From Hydractinia symbiolongicarpus (taxonomy: Eukaryota; Cnidaria; Hydrozoa; Anthoathecata; Hydractiniidae): 64,000 nt of DNA. How positions within the stretch are numbered: position 1 is the stretch's first letter; every line of letters begins with the position of its first letter. Below the pieces are notes generated by a model. That model did no database searches. It was given only the letters and a program-made list of their open reading frames with translations, and was not told where the DNA came from. The DNA lies in contig NC_079881.1 in NCBI RefSeq assembly GCF_029227915.1, positions 30,977,501 through 31,041,500 on the forward strand. The letters run 5' to 3'. Below, one piece after another: positions 11,901 through 23,445 of the stretch. The translations under genes were made by a program, and so were the position numbers.

Positions 11901-13392
11901 AATGAAATATAGTTTTTTAAACTGTGGCAATTTCTTCAGCACGCGATAACGGCTAGGATTGGTCCCACAGTAAGAAATGACTTTTTTATCTTAATTTTTA
12001 CTGGAAGCGCTACCACAGCGCCAAGTGCAATCGCTGAGTTTCGGCAATCATTTTAAATTAAGAAGAATGCTATTTCTTGGAGTCCACTTGTCTCACTTAT
12101 AACTTTTATAAGGTTACAGTCCAAAATCAGTTCAATTTAGTACTACAGTCAATCGTTTCACTGTTAAAAGCGATGCAACCTAGTAATATGAGAAAAATAT
12201 CGCTAAATACATGTTGGTACGAATATGTGACGCAACCGTTGTAACTGAAGTGGATTGATACCGTTAGAAAGTCAATAAAATGTAGTTTTTGAAACTGTCG
12301 CTATTTCTTCAGCGCACGATAATGGCTAGGATTGGTCCCACAGTAAAGATTGACTTATTTACCTAAACTTTAAAATGAAGCGCTACCACAGCGCCCAGAG
12401 TAATTGCTGAGTTCCTGCAATCACGTCAAATTAAGAGGAATGTTGTTTCTTGGAGTCCAATTGTCTCATTTATCACATTTATCAGGTCACAGTTCAAAGT
12501 TAGTTCAATTAAGTCGCACAGTCAATCGTTTCACTGTTAAAAGCGATGCAACCTAGTAATATGAGAAAAATATTGCTAAATACATGTTGGTACGAATATG
12601 TGACGCAACCGTTGTAACTGAAGTGGATGGATACCGTTAGAAAGTCAATGAAATATAGTTTTTGAAACTGTTGCTATTTCTTCAGCGCGCGATAACGGCT
12701 AGGATTGGTCCCACAGTAAAAAAATGACTTTTTTATCTTAATTCTTAAATGAAGCGGTACCACAGCGCCCAGTGTAATCGCTGAGTTTCGGCAATCGTGT
12801 CAAATTAAGCACAATGTTATTTTTTGGAGTCCAATTCTCTCCTTTATCACATTTATCAGGTCACAGTCCAAAGTTAGTTCAGTTAAGTCCCACGGTCAAT
12901 CGTTTCATAGTTAAAAGCGATGCAACCTAGTAATATCAGAAAAATAACGCTAAATACATGTTGGTACGAATATGTGAGCCAACCGCTGTAACTCAAACGG
13001 AGTGACACCTTTAGAAAGTCAATGAAATGTAGTTTTTGAAACTATCGCTGTTTCTTCAGCGCGCGCTAACGCCTGGGATTGGTCCCGCAGTAAAAAATGA
13101 CTTTTTTATCTTAATTTTTAATTGAAGCGCTACCACAGCGCCCAGTGTAATCGCTGAGTTTCGGCAATCATGTCAAATTAAGAAGAATGTTATTTCTTGG
13201 AGTCCAATTGTCTCATTTATCACATTTATCAGGTCACAGTCCAAATTTAGTTCTATTAAGTCCCGCAGTCAATCGTTTCATTGTTTAAAGCGATGCAACC
13301 TAATAATATCACAAAAATACCGCTAAATACATGTTGGTACGAGTATGTGACCCAAACGTTGTAACTCAAACGGACTAACACCGTTAGAAAGC
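8911..13392. repeat. 12-monomer HOR (4482 bp), copy 2
   Basis: This is a direct tandem copy of the preceding 4482 bp. Reading the two in parallel I found only a handful of differences, among them A to C at 9056, C to A near 10124, CCC to CAC near 11397, G to T near 11918 and a T/G difference near 12667 (TTGC here, TTTC near 8185). That implies well above 99% identity, which I have not computed. The junction in unit 24 switches from TTTAGTTCTATTAAG-type (unit 36-like) to CTATCGCTGTTTC-type (unit 12-like) between 8911 and 8934, as expected for unequal crossover between monomers in register. Confidence 0.93.
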
Positions 13393-15373
13393 CAATGAAA
13401 TGTAGTTTTTGAAACTGTTGTTATTTCTTCATCGGGGGATAACGGCTAGGATTGGTCCCACAGTAAAAAAATGACTTTTTATCTTAATTCTTAAATGAAG
13501 CGGTACCACAGCGCCCAGTGTAATCGCTGAGTTTCGGCAATCATGTCAAATTAAGAACAATGTTATTTTTTGGAGTCCAATTCTCTCCTTTATCACATTT
13601 ATCAGGTCACAGTCCAAAGTTAGTTAAATTAAGTCCCACGGTCAATCGTTTCATAGTTAAAAGCGATGCAACCTAGTAATATCAGAAAAATAACGCTAAA
13701 TACATGTTGGTACGAATATGTGAGCCAACCGCTGTAACTCAAACGGAGTGACACCTTTAGAAAGTCAATGAAATGTAGTTTTTGAAACTATCGCTGTTTC
13801 TTCAGCGCGCGCTAACGCCTAGGATTGGTCCCGCAGTAAAAAATGACTTTTTTATCTTAATTTTTAATTGAAGCGCTACCACAGCGTCCAGTGTAATCGC
13901 TGAGTTTCGGCAATCATGTCAAATTAAGAAGAATGTTATTTCTTGGAGTCCAATTGTCTCATTTATCACATTTATCAGGTCACAGTCCAAATTTAGTTCT
14001 ATTAAGTCCCGCAGTCAATCGTTTCATTGTTTAAAGCCATGCAACCTAGTAATATCACAAAAATACCGCTAAATACATGTTGGTACGAGTATGTGACCCA
14101 AACGTTGTAACTCAAACGGACTAACACCGTTAGAAAGCCAATGAAATGTAGTTTTTGAAACTGTTGTTATTTCTTCATCGGGCGATAACGGCTAGGATTG
14201 GTCCCACAGTAAAAAAATGACTTTTTATCTTAATTCTTAAATGAAGCGGTACCACAGCGCCCAGTGAAATCGCTGAGTTTCGGCAATCATGTAAAATTAA
14301 GAAGAATGTTATTTCTTGGAGTCCAATTGTCTCCTTTATCACATTTATCAGGTCACAGTCCATAGTTAGGTAAATTAAGTTCCACAGTCAATCGCTTCAT
14401 AGTTAAAAGCGATGCAACATAGTAATAACAGAAAAATATCGCTAAACACATGTTGGTACGAATATGTGACCCAACCGTTGTAACTGAAGTGGATTGATAC
14501 CGTTAGAAAGTCAATGAAATGTAGTTTTTAAAACTGTCGCTATTTCATCAGCGCACGATAACGGCTAGGATTGGTCCCACAGTAAAGATTGACTTATTTA
14601 CCTAAACTTTAAAATGAAGCGCTACCACAGCGCCCTGAGTAATTGCTGAGTTCCGGCAATCACGTCAAATTAAGAAGAATGTTGTTTCTTGGAGTCCAAT
14701 TGTCTCATTTATCACATTTATCAGGTCACAGTTCAAAGTTAGTTCAATTAAGTCGCACAGTCAATCGTTTCACTGTTAAAAGCGATGCAACCTAATAATA
14801 TGAGAAAAATATTGCAAAATACATGTTGGTACGAATATGTGACGCAACCGTTGTAACTGAGGTGGATTGATACCGTTAGAAAGTCAATGAAATATAGTTT
14901 TTGAAACTGTTGCTATTTCTTCAGCGCGCGATAACGGCTAGGATTGGTCCCACAGTAAAAAAATGACTTTTTTATCTTAATTCTTAAATGAAGCGGTACC
15001 ACAGCGCCCAGTGTAATCGCTGAGTTTCGGCAATCATGTCAAATTAAGAAGAATGTTATTTTTTGGAGTCCAATTGTCTCCTTTATCACAATTATCAGGT
15101 CACAGTCCAAAGTTAGTTCAATTAAGTCCCACGGTCAATCGTTTCACAGTTAAAAGCGATACAACCTAGTAATATCAGAAAAATAACGCTAAATACATGT
15201 TGGTACGAATATGTGACCCAACCGTTGTAACTCAAACGGAGTGACACCGTTAGAAAGTCAATGAAATGTAGTTTTTGAAACTATCGCTGTTTCTTCAGCG
15301 CGCCCTTACGCCTAGGATTGGTCCCACAGTAAAAAATGACTTTTTTTAGCTTAATTCCTAAATGAAGCGCTAC
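13393..15373. repeat. Right end of domain I, units 37-41
   Basis: Unit 38 (13880) resembles unit 36 at 746 bp (TTTAGTTCTATTAAG, AGCCAATGAAATG, TCATCGGG). Units 39-41 introduce types that dominate H10 further right: unit 39 (14253) is type Q (GAAATCGC, CATAGTTAGGTAAATT), unit 40 (14626) is type M (CCCTGAGTAATTGC) and unit 41 (15000) is K-like with TTATCACAATTATC. The block therefore bridges the two domains, sharing P- and Q-like units with 36.2-37.0, 40.6-41.4 and 59.3-60.0 kb. Confidence 0.8.
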
Positions 15374-17186
15374 CACAGCGCCCAGTGCAATCGCTGAGTT
15401 TCGGCAATCATTTTAAATTAGGAAGAATGCTATTTCTTGGAGTCCACTTGTCTCACTTATTACATTTATCAGGTCACAGTCCAAAGTTAGTTAAATTAAG
15501 TCCCACAGTCAATGCAACCTAGTAATATCAAAAAAATATCGCTAAATACATGTTGGTACAAATATGTGACCCAACCGTTGTAACTCAAATAGACTGACAC
15601 CGTTAATAAGTCAATGAAATGTAGTTTTTGAAACTGTCAATATTTCTTCAGCGCACGATAACGGCTAGGATTGGTCCCACAGTAAAGAATGACTTATTTA
15701 CCTAAATTTTTAAATGAAGCGCTACCACAGCGCCCAGTGTAATCGCTGAGTTCCGGCAATCCCGTAAAAATAAGAAGAATGTTATTTCTTGGAGTCCAAT
15801 TTTCTCATTTATCAAATTTATTAGGTGACAGTCCAAAGTTTGTTCAATTAAGTCCCACAGTCAATCTTTTCATTGTTAAAAGCGATGCAACCAATTAATA
15901 TAAGAAAAAATATAGCTAAATACATGTTGGTACGAATATGTGACCCAACCGTTGTAACTCAAACGGACTGACACCGTTAGAAAGTCAATGAAATGTAGAT
16001 TTTGAAACTGTGGCTATCTCTTCAGCGCGCGATAACGGCTAGGATTGGTCCTGCAGTAAAAAATGACTTTTTTTATCTTAATTTTTAATTGAAGCGCTAC
16101 CACCGCGCCCAGTGTAATCGCTGAGTTTCGGCAATCATTTCAAATTAAGAAGAACGCTATTTCCTGGAGTCCACTTGTCTCACTTATTACATTTATCAGC
16201 TCACAGTGCAAAGTTAGTTCAATTAAGTCCCACAGTCAATCGTTTCATTGTTAAAAGCAATGCAACCTAGTAATATCAGAAAAATATCGCTAAACACATG
16301 TTGGTACGAATAGGTGACTGAACCGTTGTAACTCAAACGGACTGACACCGGTAGAAAGTTAATGAAATGTAGTTTTTGAAACTGTGGCTATCTCTTCAGC
16401 GCGCGATAACGGCTAGGACTGGTCCCGCAGTAAAAAATGACTTTTTTATCTTAATTTTTAATTGAAGCGCTACCACCGCGCCCAGTGTAATCGCTGAGTT
16501 TTGGCAATCATTTCAAATTAAGAAGAACGCTATTTACTGGAGTCCCCTTGTCTCACTTATTACATTTATCAGGTCACAGTCCAAAGTTAGTTCAATTAAG
16601 TCCCACAGTCAAATCAACCTAGTAATATCAAAAAAAATATCGCTAAATACATGTTGGTACGAATATGTGACCCAACCATTGTAACTTAAACGGACTGACA
16701 CCGTTAGAAAGTCAATGAAATGTAGTTTTTAAAACTGTGGCTATTTCTTCAGCGCGCGATAACGGCTAGGATTGGTCCCGCAGTAAAAAATGAATTTTTT
16801 ATCTTAATTTTTAATTGAAGCGCTACCACATCGCTGAGTTTCGGCAATCATTTCAAATTTAGAAGAATGCTATTTCTTGGAGTCCACTTGTCTCACTTAT
16901 AACATTTATAAGGTCATAGTCCAACACCAGTTCAATTTAGTACCACAGTCAATCGTTTCACTGGTAAAAGCGATGCAACCTAGTATTATCAAAAAAATAT
17001 CGCTAAATACATGTTGGTACAAATATGTGACCCAACCGTTGTAACTCAAACAGACTGACACCGTTAAAAAGTCAATGAAATGTAGTTTTTGAAACTGTCA
17101 ATATTTCTTCAGCGCACGATAACGGCTAGGATTGGTCCCACAGTAAAGAATGACTTATTTACCTAAATTTTTAAATGAAGCGCTAC
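14626..17186. repeat. Seven-unit segment, copy 1 of a duplication spanning the domain boundary
   Basis: Units 40-46 correspond to units 49-55 (17933-20513). Offsets are 3307 bp for units 40-42 versus 49-51, 3680 bp for 43-44 versus 53-54, and 3327 bp for 46 versus 55. The shifts are explained by one extra monomer in the right copy (unit 52) and one extra in the left copy (unit 45). Shared variants include CCCTGAGTAATTG, TTATCACAATTATC, AATTAGGAAG, TTATTAGGTGACAG and CAGCTCACAGTGC. Confidence 0.82.
15374..15725. repeat. First 21-bp-deleted monomer; hybrid unit at the domain boundary
   Basis: This 352-bp unit has CAGTCAATGCAACCTAG where full-length units read CAGTCAAT, then 21 bases (CGTTTCATTGTTAAAAGCGAT), then GCAACC. 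The deletion is flanked by AT on both sides, giving a 2-bp microhomology. Its left part matches unit 51 (18681; AATTAGGAAGAATGC) and its right part matches unit 52 (19033; TACAAATATG, CTGTCAATATTTC), so it is also a hybrid with one monomer lost relative to the copy at 18.7-19.4 kb. Confidence 0.85.
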
Positions 17187-17816
17187 CACAGCGCCCAGTG
17201 TAATCGCTGAGTTCCGGCAATCCCGTAAAAATAAGAAGAATGTTATTTCTTGGAGTCCAATTGTCTCATTTATCACATTTATCAGGTCACAGTCCAAAGT
17301 TAGTTCAATTAAGTCCCACAGTCAATCGTTTCATTGTTAAAAGCGATGCAACCTAGTAATATGAGAAAAATATCGCTAAATACATATTGGTACGAATATG
17401 GGACGCAACCGTTGTAACTGAAGTGGATTGATACCGTTAGAAAGTCAATGAAATGTAGTTTTTGAAACTGTCAATATTTCTTCAGCGCACGATAACGGCT
17501 AGGATTGGTCCCACAGTAAAGAATGACTTATTTACCTAAATTTTTAAATGAAGCGCTACCACAGCGCCCAGTGTAATCGCTGAGTTCCGGCAATCCCGTA
17601 AAAATAAGAAGAATGTTATTTCTTGGAGTCCAATTGTCTCATTTATCACATTTATCAGGTCACAGTCCAAAGTTAGTTCAATTAAGTCCCACAGTCAATC
17701 GTTTCATTGTTAAAAGCGATGCAACCTAGTAATATGAGAAAAATATCGCTAAATACATATTGGTACGAATATGGGACGCAACCGTTGTAACTGAAGTGGA
17801 TTGATACCGTTAGAAA
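17071..17816. repeat. Apparently perfect tandem duplication of one monomer (2 x 373 bp)
   Basis: Bases 17071-17443 and 17444-17816 look identical base for base, and the match carries on to about 17839. Both copies contain ACATATTGG in place of the usual ACATGTTGG, a variant I saw nowhere else. The left edge is where unit 46 has CCGTTAAAAAG and unit 47 has CCGTTAGAAAG; the right edge is where unit 48 switches to CTATCGCTGTTTC. This is the youngest-looking duplication in the window, or an assembly artefact. Confidence 0.88.
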
Positions 17817-17932
17817 GTCAATGAAATGTAGTTTTTGAAACTATCGCTGTTTCTTCAGCGCGCGCTAACGCCTAGGATTGGTCCCACAGTAAAGATTGAC
17901 TTATTTACCTAAACTTTAAAATGAAGCGCTAC

Positions 17933-20513
17933 CACAGCGCCCTGAGTAATTGCTGAGTTCCGGCAATCACGTCAAATTAAGAAGAATGTTGTTTCTTGGA
18001 GTCCAATTGTCTCATTTATCACATTTATCAGGTCACAGTTCAAAGTTAGTTCAATTAAGTCGCACAGTCAATCGTTTCACTGTTAAAAGCGATGCAACCT
18101 AATAATATGAGAAAAATATTGCAAAATACATGTTGGTACGAATATGTGACGCAACCGTTGTAACTGAGGTGGATTGATACCGTTAAAAAGTCAATGAAAT
18201 ATAGTTTTTGAAACTGTTGCTATTTCTTTAGCGCGCGATAACGGCTAGGATTGGTCCCACAGTAAAAAAATGACTTTTTTATCTTAATTCTTAAATGAAG
18301 CGGTACCACAGCGCCCAGTGTAATCGCTGAGTTTCGGCAATCATGTCAAATTAAGAAGAATGTTATTTTTTGGAGTTCAATTGTCTCCTTTATCACAATT
18401 ATCAGGTCACAGTCCAAAGTTAGTTCAATTAAGTCCCACGGTCAATCGTTTCACAGTTAAAAGCGATACAACCTAGTAATATCAGAAAAATAACGCTAAA
18501 TACATGTTGGTACGAATATGTGACCCAACCGTTGTAACTCAAACGGAGTGACACCGTTAGAAAGTCAATGAAATGTAGTTTTTGAAACTATCGCTGTTTC
18601 TTCAGCGCGCGCTAACGCCTAGGGTTGGTCCCACAGTAAAAAATGACTTTTTTTAGCTTAATTCCTAAATGAAGCGCTACCACAGCGCCCAGTGCAATCG
18701 CTGAGTTTCGGCAATCATTTTAAATTAGGAAGAATGCTATTTCTTGGAGTCCACTTGTCTCACTTATTAAATTTATCAGGTCACAGTCCAAAGTTAGTTC
18801 AATTAAGTCCCACAGTCAATGCAACGTAGTAATATCAAAAAAATATCGCTAAATACATGTTGGTACGAATATGTGACCCAACCGTTGTAACTCAAACGGA
18901 CTGACACCGTTAGAAAGTCAATGAAATGTAGTTCTTAAAACTGTGGCTATTTCTTCAGCGCGCGATAACGGCTAGGATTGGTCTCGCAGTAAAAAATGAC
19001 TTTTTTATCTTAATTTTTAATTGAAGCGCTACCACAGCGCCCAGTGTAATCGCTGAGTTTCGGCAATCATTTCAAATTAAGAAGAATGCTATTTCTTGGA
19101 GTCCACTTTTCTCACTTATAACATTTATAAGGTCAAAGTCCAACACCAGTTCAATTTAGTACCACAGTCAATCGTTTCACTGTTAAAAGCGATGCAACCT
19201 AGTATTATCAAAAAAATATCGCTAAATACATGTTGGTACAAATATGTGACCCAACCGTTGTAACTCAAACAGACTGACACCGTTAAAAAGTCAATGAAAT
19301 GTAGTTTTTGAAACTGTCAATATTTCTTCAGCGCACGATAACGGCTAGGATTGGTCCCACAGTAAAGAATGACTTATTTACCTAAATTTTTAAATGAAGC
19401 GCTACCACAGCGCCCAGTGTAATCGCTGAGTTCCGGCAATCCCGTAAAAATAAGAAGAATGTTATTTCTTGGAGTCCAATTTTCTCATTTATCAAATTTA
19501 TTAGGTGACAGTCCAAAGTTTGTTCAATTAAGTCCCACAGTCAATCTTTTCATTGTTAAAAGCGATGCAACCAAGTAATATAAAAAAGAATATAGCTAAA
19601 TACATGTTGGTACGAATATGTGACCCAACCGTTGTAACTCAAACGGACTGACACCGTTAGAAAGTCAATGAAATGTAGTTTTTGAAACTGTGGCTATCTC
19701 TTCAGCGCGCGATAACGGCTAGGATTGGTCCCGCAGTAAAAAATGACTTTTTTTATCTTAATTTTTAATTGAAGCGCTACCACCGCGCCCAGTGTAATCG
19801 CTGAGTTTCGGCAATCATTTCAAATTAAGAAGAACGCTATTTACTGGAGTCCACTTGTCTCACTTATTACATTTATCAGCTCACAGTGCAAAGTTAGTTC
19901 AATTAAGTCCCACAGTCAATCGTTTCATTGTTAAAAGCAATGCAACCTAGTAATATCAGAAAAATATCGCTAAACACATGTTGGTACGAATATGTGACCC
20001 AACCGTTGTAACTTAAACGGACTGACACCGTTAGAAAGTCAATGAAATGTAGTTTTTAAAACTGTGGCTATTTCTTCAGCGCGCGATAACGGCTAGGATT
20101 GGTCCCGCAGTAAAAAATGAATTTTTTATCTTAGTTTTTAATTGAAGCGCTACCACATCGCTGAGTTTCGGCAATCACTTCAAATTTAGAAGAATGCTAT
20201 TTCTTGGAGTCCACTTGTCTCACTTATAACATTTATAAGGTCTTAGTCCAACACCAGTTCAATTTAGTACCACAGTCAATCGTTTCACTGTTAAAAGCGA
20301 TGCAACCTAGTATTATCAAAAAAATATCGCTAAATACATGTTGGTACAAATATGTGACCCAACCGTTGTAACTCAAACAGACTGACACCGTTAAAAAGTC
20401 AATGAAATGTAGTTTTTGAAACTGTCAATATTTCTTCAGCGCACGATAACGGCTAGGATTGGTCCCACAGTAAAGAATGACTTATTTACCTAAATTTTTA
20501 AATGAAGCGCTAC
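17933..20513. repeat. Seven-unit segment, copy 2
   Basis: This is the partner of 14626-17186. Unit 52 (19033-19405) is a full-length T unit here, whereas in copy 1 it survives only as the right half of hybrid unit 42. The last unit (20154) is also the first monomer of H9 copy 1, so amplification boundaries overlap rather than nest cleanly. Confidence 0.82.
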
Positions 20514-22346
20514 CACAGCGCCCTGTGTAATCGCTGAGTTCCGGCAATCCCGTAAAAATAAGAAGAATGATATTTCTTGGAGTCCAATTGTCTCATTTAT
20601 CACATTTATCAGGTCACAGTCCAAAGTTAGTTCAATTAAGTCCCACAGTCAATCGTTTCATTGTTAAAAGCGATGCAACCTAGTAATATGAGAAAAATAT
20701 CGCTAAATACATGTTTGTACGAATATGTGACGCAACCGTTGTAACTGAAGTGGATTGATACCGTTAGAAAGTCAATGAAATGTAGTTTTTGAAACTGTCG
20801 CTATTTCTTCAGCGCACGATAACGGCTAGGATTGGTCCCACAGTAAAGATTGACTTATTTACCTAAACTTTAAAATGAAGCGCTACCACAGCGCCCAGAG
20901 TAATTGCTGAGTTCCTGCAATCACGTCAAATTAAGAGGAATGTTGTTTCTTGGAGTCCAATTGTCTCATTTATCACATTTATCAGGTCACAGTTCAAAGT
21001 TAGTTCAATTAAGTCGCACAGTCAATCGTTTCACTGTTAAAAGCGATGCAACCTAGTAATATGAGAAAAATATTGCTAAATACATGTTGGTACGAATATG
21101 TGACGCAACCGTTGTAACTGAAGTGGATTGATACCGTTAGAAAGTCAATGAAATATAGTTTTTGAAACTGTTGCTATTTCTTCAGCGCGCGATAACGGCT
21201 AGGATTGGTCCCACAGTAAAAAAATGACTTTTTTATCTTAATTCTTAAATGAAGCGGTACCACAGCGCCCAGTGTAATCGCTGAGTTTCGGCAATCATGT
21301 CAAATTAAGAAGAATGTTATTTTTTGGAGTCCAATTCTCTCCTTTATCACATTTATCAGGTCACAGTCCAAAGTTAGTTCAATTAAGTCCCACGGTCAAT
21401 CGTTTCATAGTTAAAAGCGATGCAACCTAGTAATATCAGAAAAATAACGCTAAATACATGTTGGTACGAATAGGTGACTGAACCGTTGTAACTCAAACGG
21501 ACTGACACCGTTAGAAAGTTAATGAAATGTAATTTTTGAAACTGTGGCTATCTCTTCAGCGCCCGATAACGGCTAGGACTGGTCCCGCAGTAAAAAATGA
21601 CTTTTTTATCTTAATTTTTAATTGAAGCGCTACCACCGCGCCCAGTGTAATCGCTGAGTTTCGGCAATCATTTTAAATTAAGAAGAACGCTATTTCCTGG
21701 AGTCCACTTGTCTCACTTATTACATTTATCAGGTCACAGTCCAAAGTTAGTTCAATTAAGTCCCACAGACAATTCAACCTAGTAATATCAAAAAAAATAT
21801 CGCTAAATACATGTTGGTACGAATATGTGACCCAACCGTTGTAACTTAACCGGACTGACACCGTTAGAAAGTCAATGAAATGTAGTTTTTAAAACTGTGG
21901 CTATTTCTTCAGCGCGCGATAACGGCTAGGATTGGTCCCGCAGTAAAAAATGAATTTTTTATCTTAATTTTTAATTGAAGCGCTACCACATCGCTGAGTT
22001 TCGGCAATCATTTCAAATTTAGAAGAATGCTATTTCTTGGAGTCCACTTGTCTCACTTATAACATTTATAAGGTCATAGTCCAACACCAGTTCAATTTAG
22101 TACCACAGTCAATCGTTTCACTGTTAAAAGCGATGCAACCTAGTATTATCAAAAAAATATCGCTAAATACATGTTGGTACAAATATGTGACCCAACCGTT
22201 GTAACTCAAACAGACTGACACCGTTAAAAAGTCAATGAAATGTAGTTTTTGAAACTGTCAATATTTCTTCAGCGCACGATAACGGCTAGGATTGGTCCCA
22301 CAGTAAAGAATGACTTATTTACCTAAATTTTTAAATGAAGCGCTAC

Positions 22347-22720
22347 CACAGCGCCCAGTGTAATCGCTGAGTTCCGGCAATCCCGTAAAAATAAGAAGAA
22401 TGTTATTTCTTGGAGTCCAATTGTCTCATTTATCACATTTATCAGGTCACAGTCCAAAGTTAGTTCAATTAAGTCCCACAGTCAATCGTTTCATTGTTAA
22501 AAGCGATGCAACCTAGTAATATGAGAAAAATATCGCTAAATACATGTTGGTACGAATATGGGACGCAACCGTTGTAACTGAAGTGGATTGATACCGTTAG
22601 AAAGTCAATGAAATGTAGTTTTTGAAACTATCGCTGTTTCTTCAGCGCGCGCTAACGCCTAGGATTGGTCCCACAGAAAAAAATGACTTTTTTTAGCTTA
22701 CTTTTTAAATGAAGCGCTAC
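22347..22720. repeat. Representative full-length satellite monomer (type A, 374 bp)
   Basis: This unit serves as a ruler for the others. Landmarks by offset from its first base: CACAGCGCCC at 1; ATCGCTGAG near 17; TGGAGTCCAATTG at 65; ATCAGGTCACAGTCC at 95; GCGATGCAACCTAG at 157; TACATGTTGGTACGAAT at 195; CCGTTGTAACT near 223; GTCAATGAAATGTAG at 258; TTCAGCGCGCG at 295; TAGGATTGGTCCCACAG near 311; an A-run, TGAC and a T-run near 330-350; GAAGCGCTAC at the end. The best conserved blocks are 157-215 and 258-330. The regions that distinguish subfamilies are 1-60, 95-160, 165-190 and 325-365. The two halves do not visibly align to each other, so I see no proof that the monomer is an old dimer. 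Confidence 0.9.
22502..22537. other. Dyad AGCGAT-N24-ATCGCT in the monomer middle (example)
   Basis: Six-base arms at 22502-22507 and 22532-22537 are exact reverse complements. In the next unit (type L) both arms are changed to AGAGAT (22875-22880) and ATCTCT (22906-22911), so the pairing is kept with a different sequence. Other types break the pairing by one base (ATTGCT in G, ATAGCT in A', AACGCT in K), so it is not universally maintained. Confidence 0.65.
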
Positions 22721-23445
22721 CACAGCGCCCAGTGTAATCGCTGAGTTCCGCAATCATGTCAAATTGAGAAGAATGTTATTTCTTGGAGTCCAATTTTCTC
22801 ATTTATCAAATTTATTAGGTCACAGTCCAAAGTTTGTTCAATTAAGTCCCACAGTCAATCTTTTCATTGTTAAAAGAGATGCAACCAAGTAATATAAAAA
22901 AAAATATCTCTAAATACATGTTGGTACGAAGATGTGACCCAACCGTTGTAACTCAAACGGACTGACACCGTTAGAAAGTCAATGAAATATAGTTTTTGAA
23001 ACTGTGGCAATTTCTTCAGCGCGCGATAACGGCTAGGATTGGTCCCACAGTAAGAAATGACTTTTTTATCTTAGTTTTTACTGGAAGCGCTACCACAGCG
23101 CCCAGTGCAATCGCTGAGTTTCGGCAATCATTTTAAATTAAGAAGAATGCTATTTCTTGGAGTCCACTTGTCTCACTTATTACATTTATCAGGTCACAGT
23201 CCAAAGTTAGTTCAATTAAGTCCCACAGTCAATGCAACCTAGTAATATCAGAAAAATACCGCTAAATACATGTTGGTACGAGTATGTGACCCAAACGTTG
23301 TAACTCAAACGGACTGACACCGTTAGAAAGTCAATGAAATGTAGTTTTTGCAACTATCGCTGTTTCTTCAGCGCGCGCTAACGCCTAGGACTGGTCCCAC
23401 AGTAAAGATTGACTTATTTACCTAAACTTTAAAATGAAGCGCTAC

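Larger units (their letters stand above)
1..15373. repeat. Domain I: 41 full-length monomers without the deletion classes
   Basis: Unit starts are 1, 372, 745, 1119, 1492, 1865, 2238, 2675, 3049, 3423, 3796, 4170, 4544, 4918, 5292, 5666, 6039, 6412, 6786, 7159, 7532, 7905, 8279, 8652, 9026, 9400, 9774, 10148, 10521, 10894, 11268, 11641, 12014, 12387, 12761, 13134, 13507, 13880, 14253, 14626 and 15000. All are 371-374 bp except unit 7 (437 bp). The 371-bp first unit lacks one GC in its GCGCGC block. None carries the 21-bp, 13-bp or 202-bp deletions that are common to the right, so the first 15 kb evolved largely apart from the rest, or predates those deletions. Confidence 0.93.
20154..23445. 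repeat. 9-monomer HOR H9, copy 1 (3292 bp; T-A-G-K-S-T-A-L-S)
   Basis: Units 55-63: T (360 bp), A, G, K, S (353 bp), T (360 bp), A, L, S (352 bp). The first A unit has ATGTTTGTACG and the second has ATATGGGACGC, and this pairing is kept in the other copies. G carries GAGGAATGTTGTTTC, K follows GCGGTACCAC and has TTTTTTGGAGTCC, and L has AGAGATGCAACCAAG with GAAGATGTGACC. The first half is 1833 bp and the second 1459 bp. This unbroken copy makes a good reference for the HOR. Confidence 0.88.

Noticed and set aside
13421-13446. CENP-B box (TTCATCGGG resembles part of the motif)
   Set aside because: I looked for TTCG-N4-A-NN-CGGG and its reverse complement by eye in the main monomer types. The TTCATCGGG and TTCGGCAAT stretches do not fit the spacing. 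A full motif scan would settle it.
14175-14363. Minus-strand open reading frame of 62 codons
   Set aside because: It lies inside ordinary monomers, and the related frame at 53015-53212 has diverged like the rest of the repeat. Equivalent stretches in other monomers are stopped or frameshifted by the usual length variants. No start context, domain or codon pattern suggests a protein.
21673-21861. Minus-strand open reading frame of 62 codons
   Set aside because: It exists because a 21-bp-deleted unit keeps frame across the deleted site. There are no features of a real gene.
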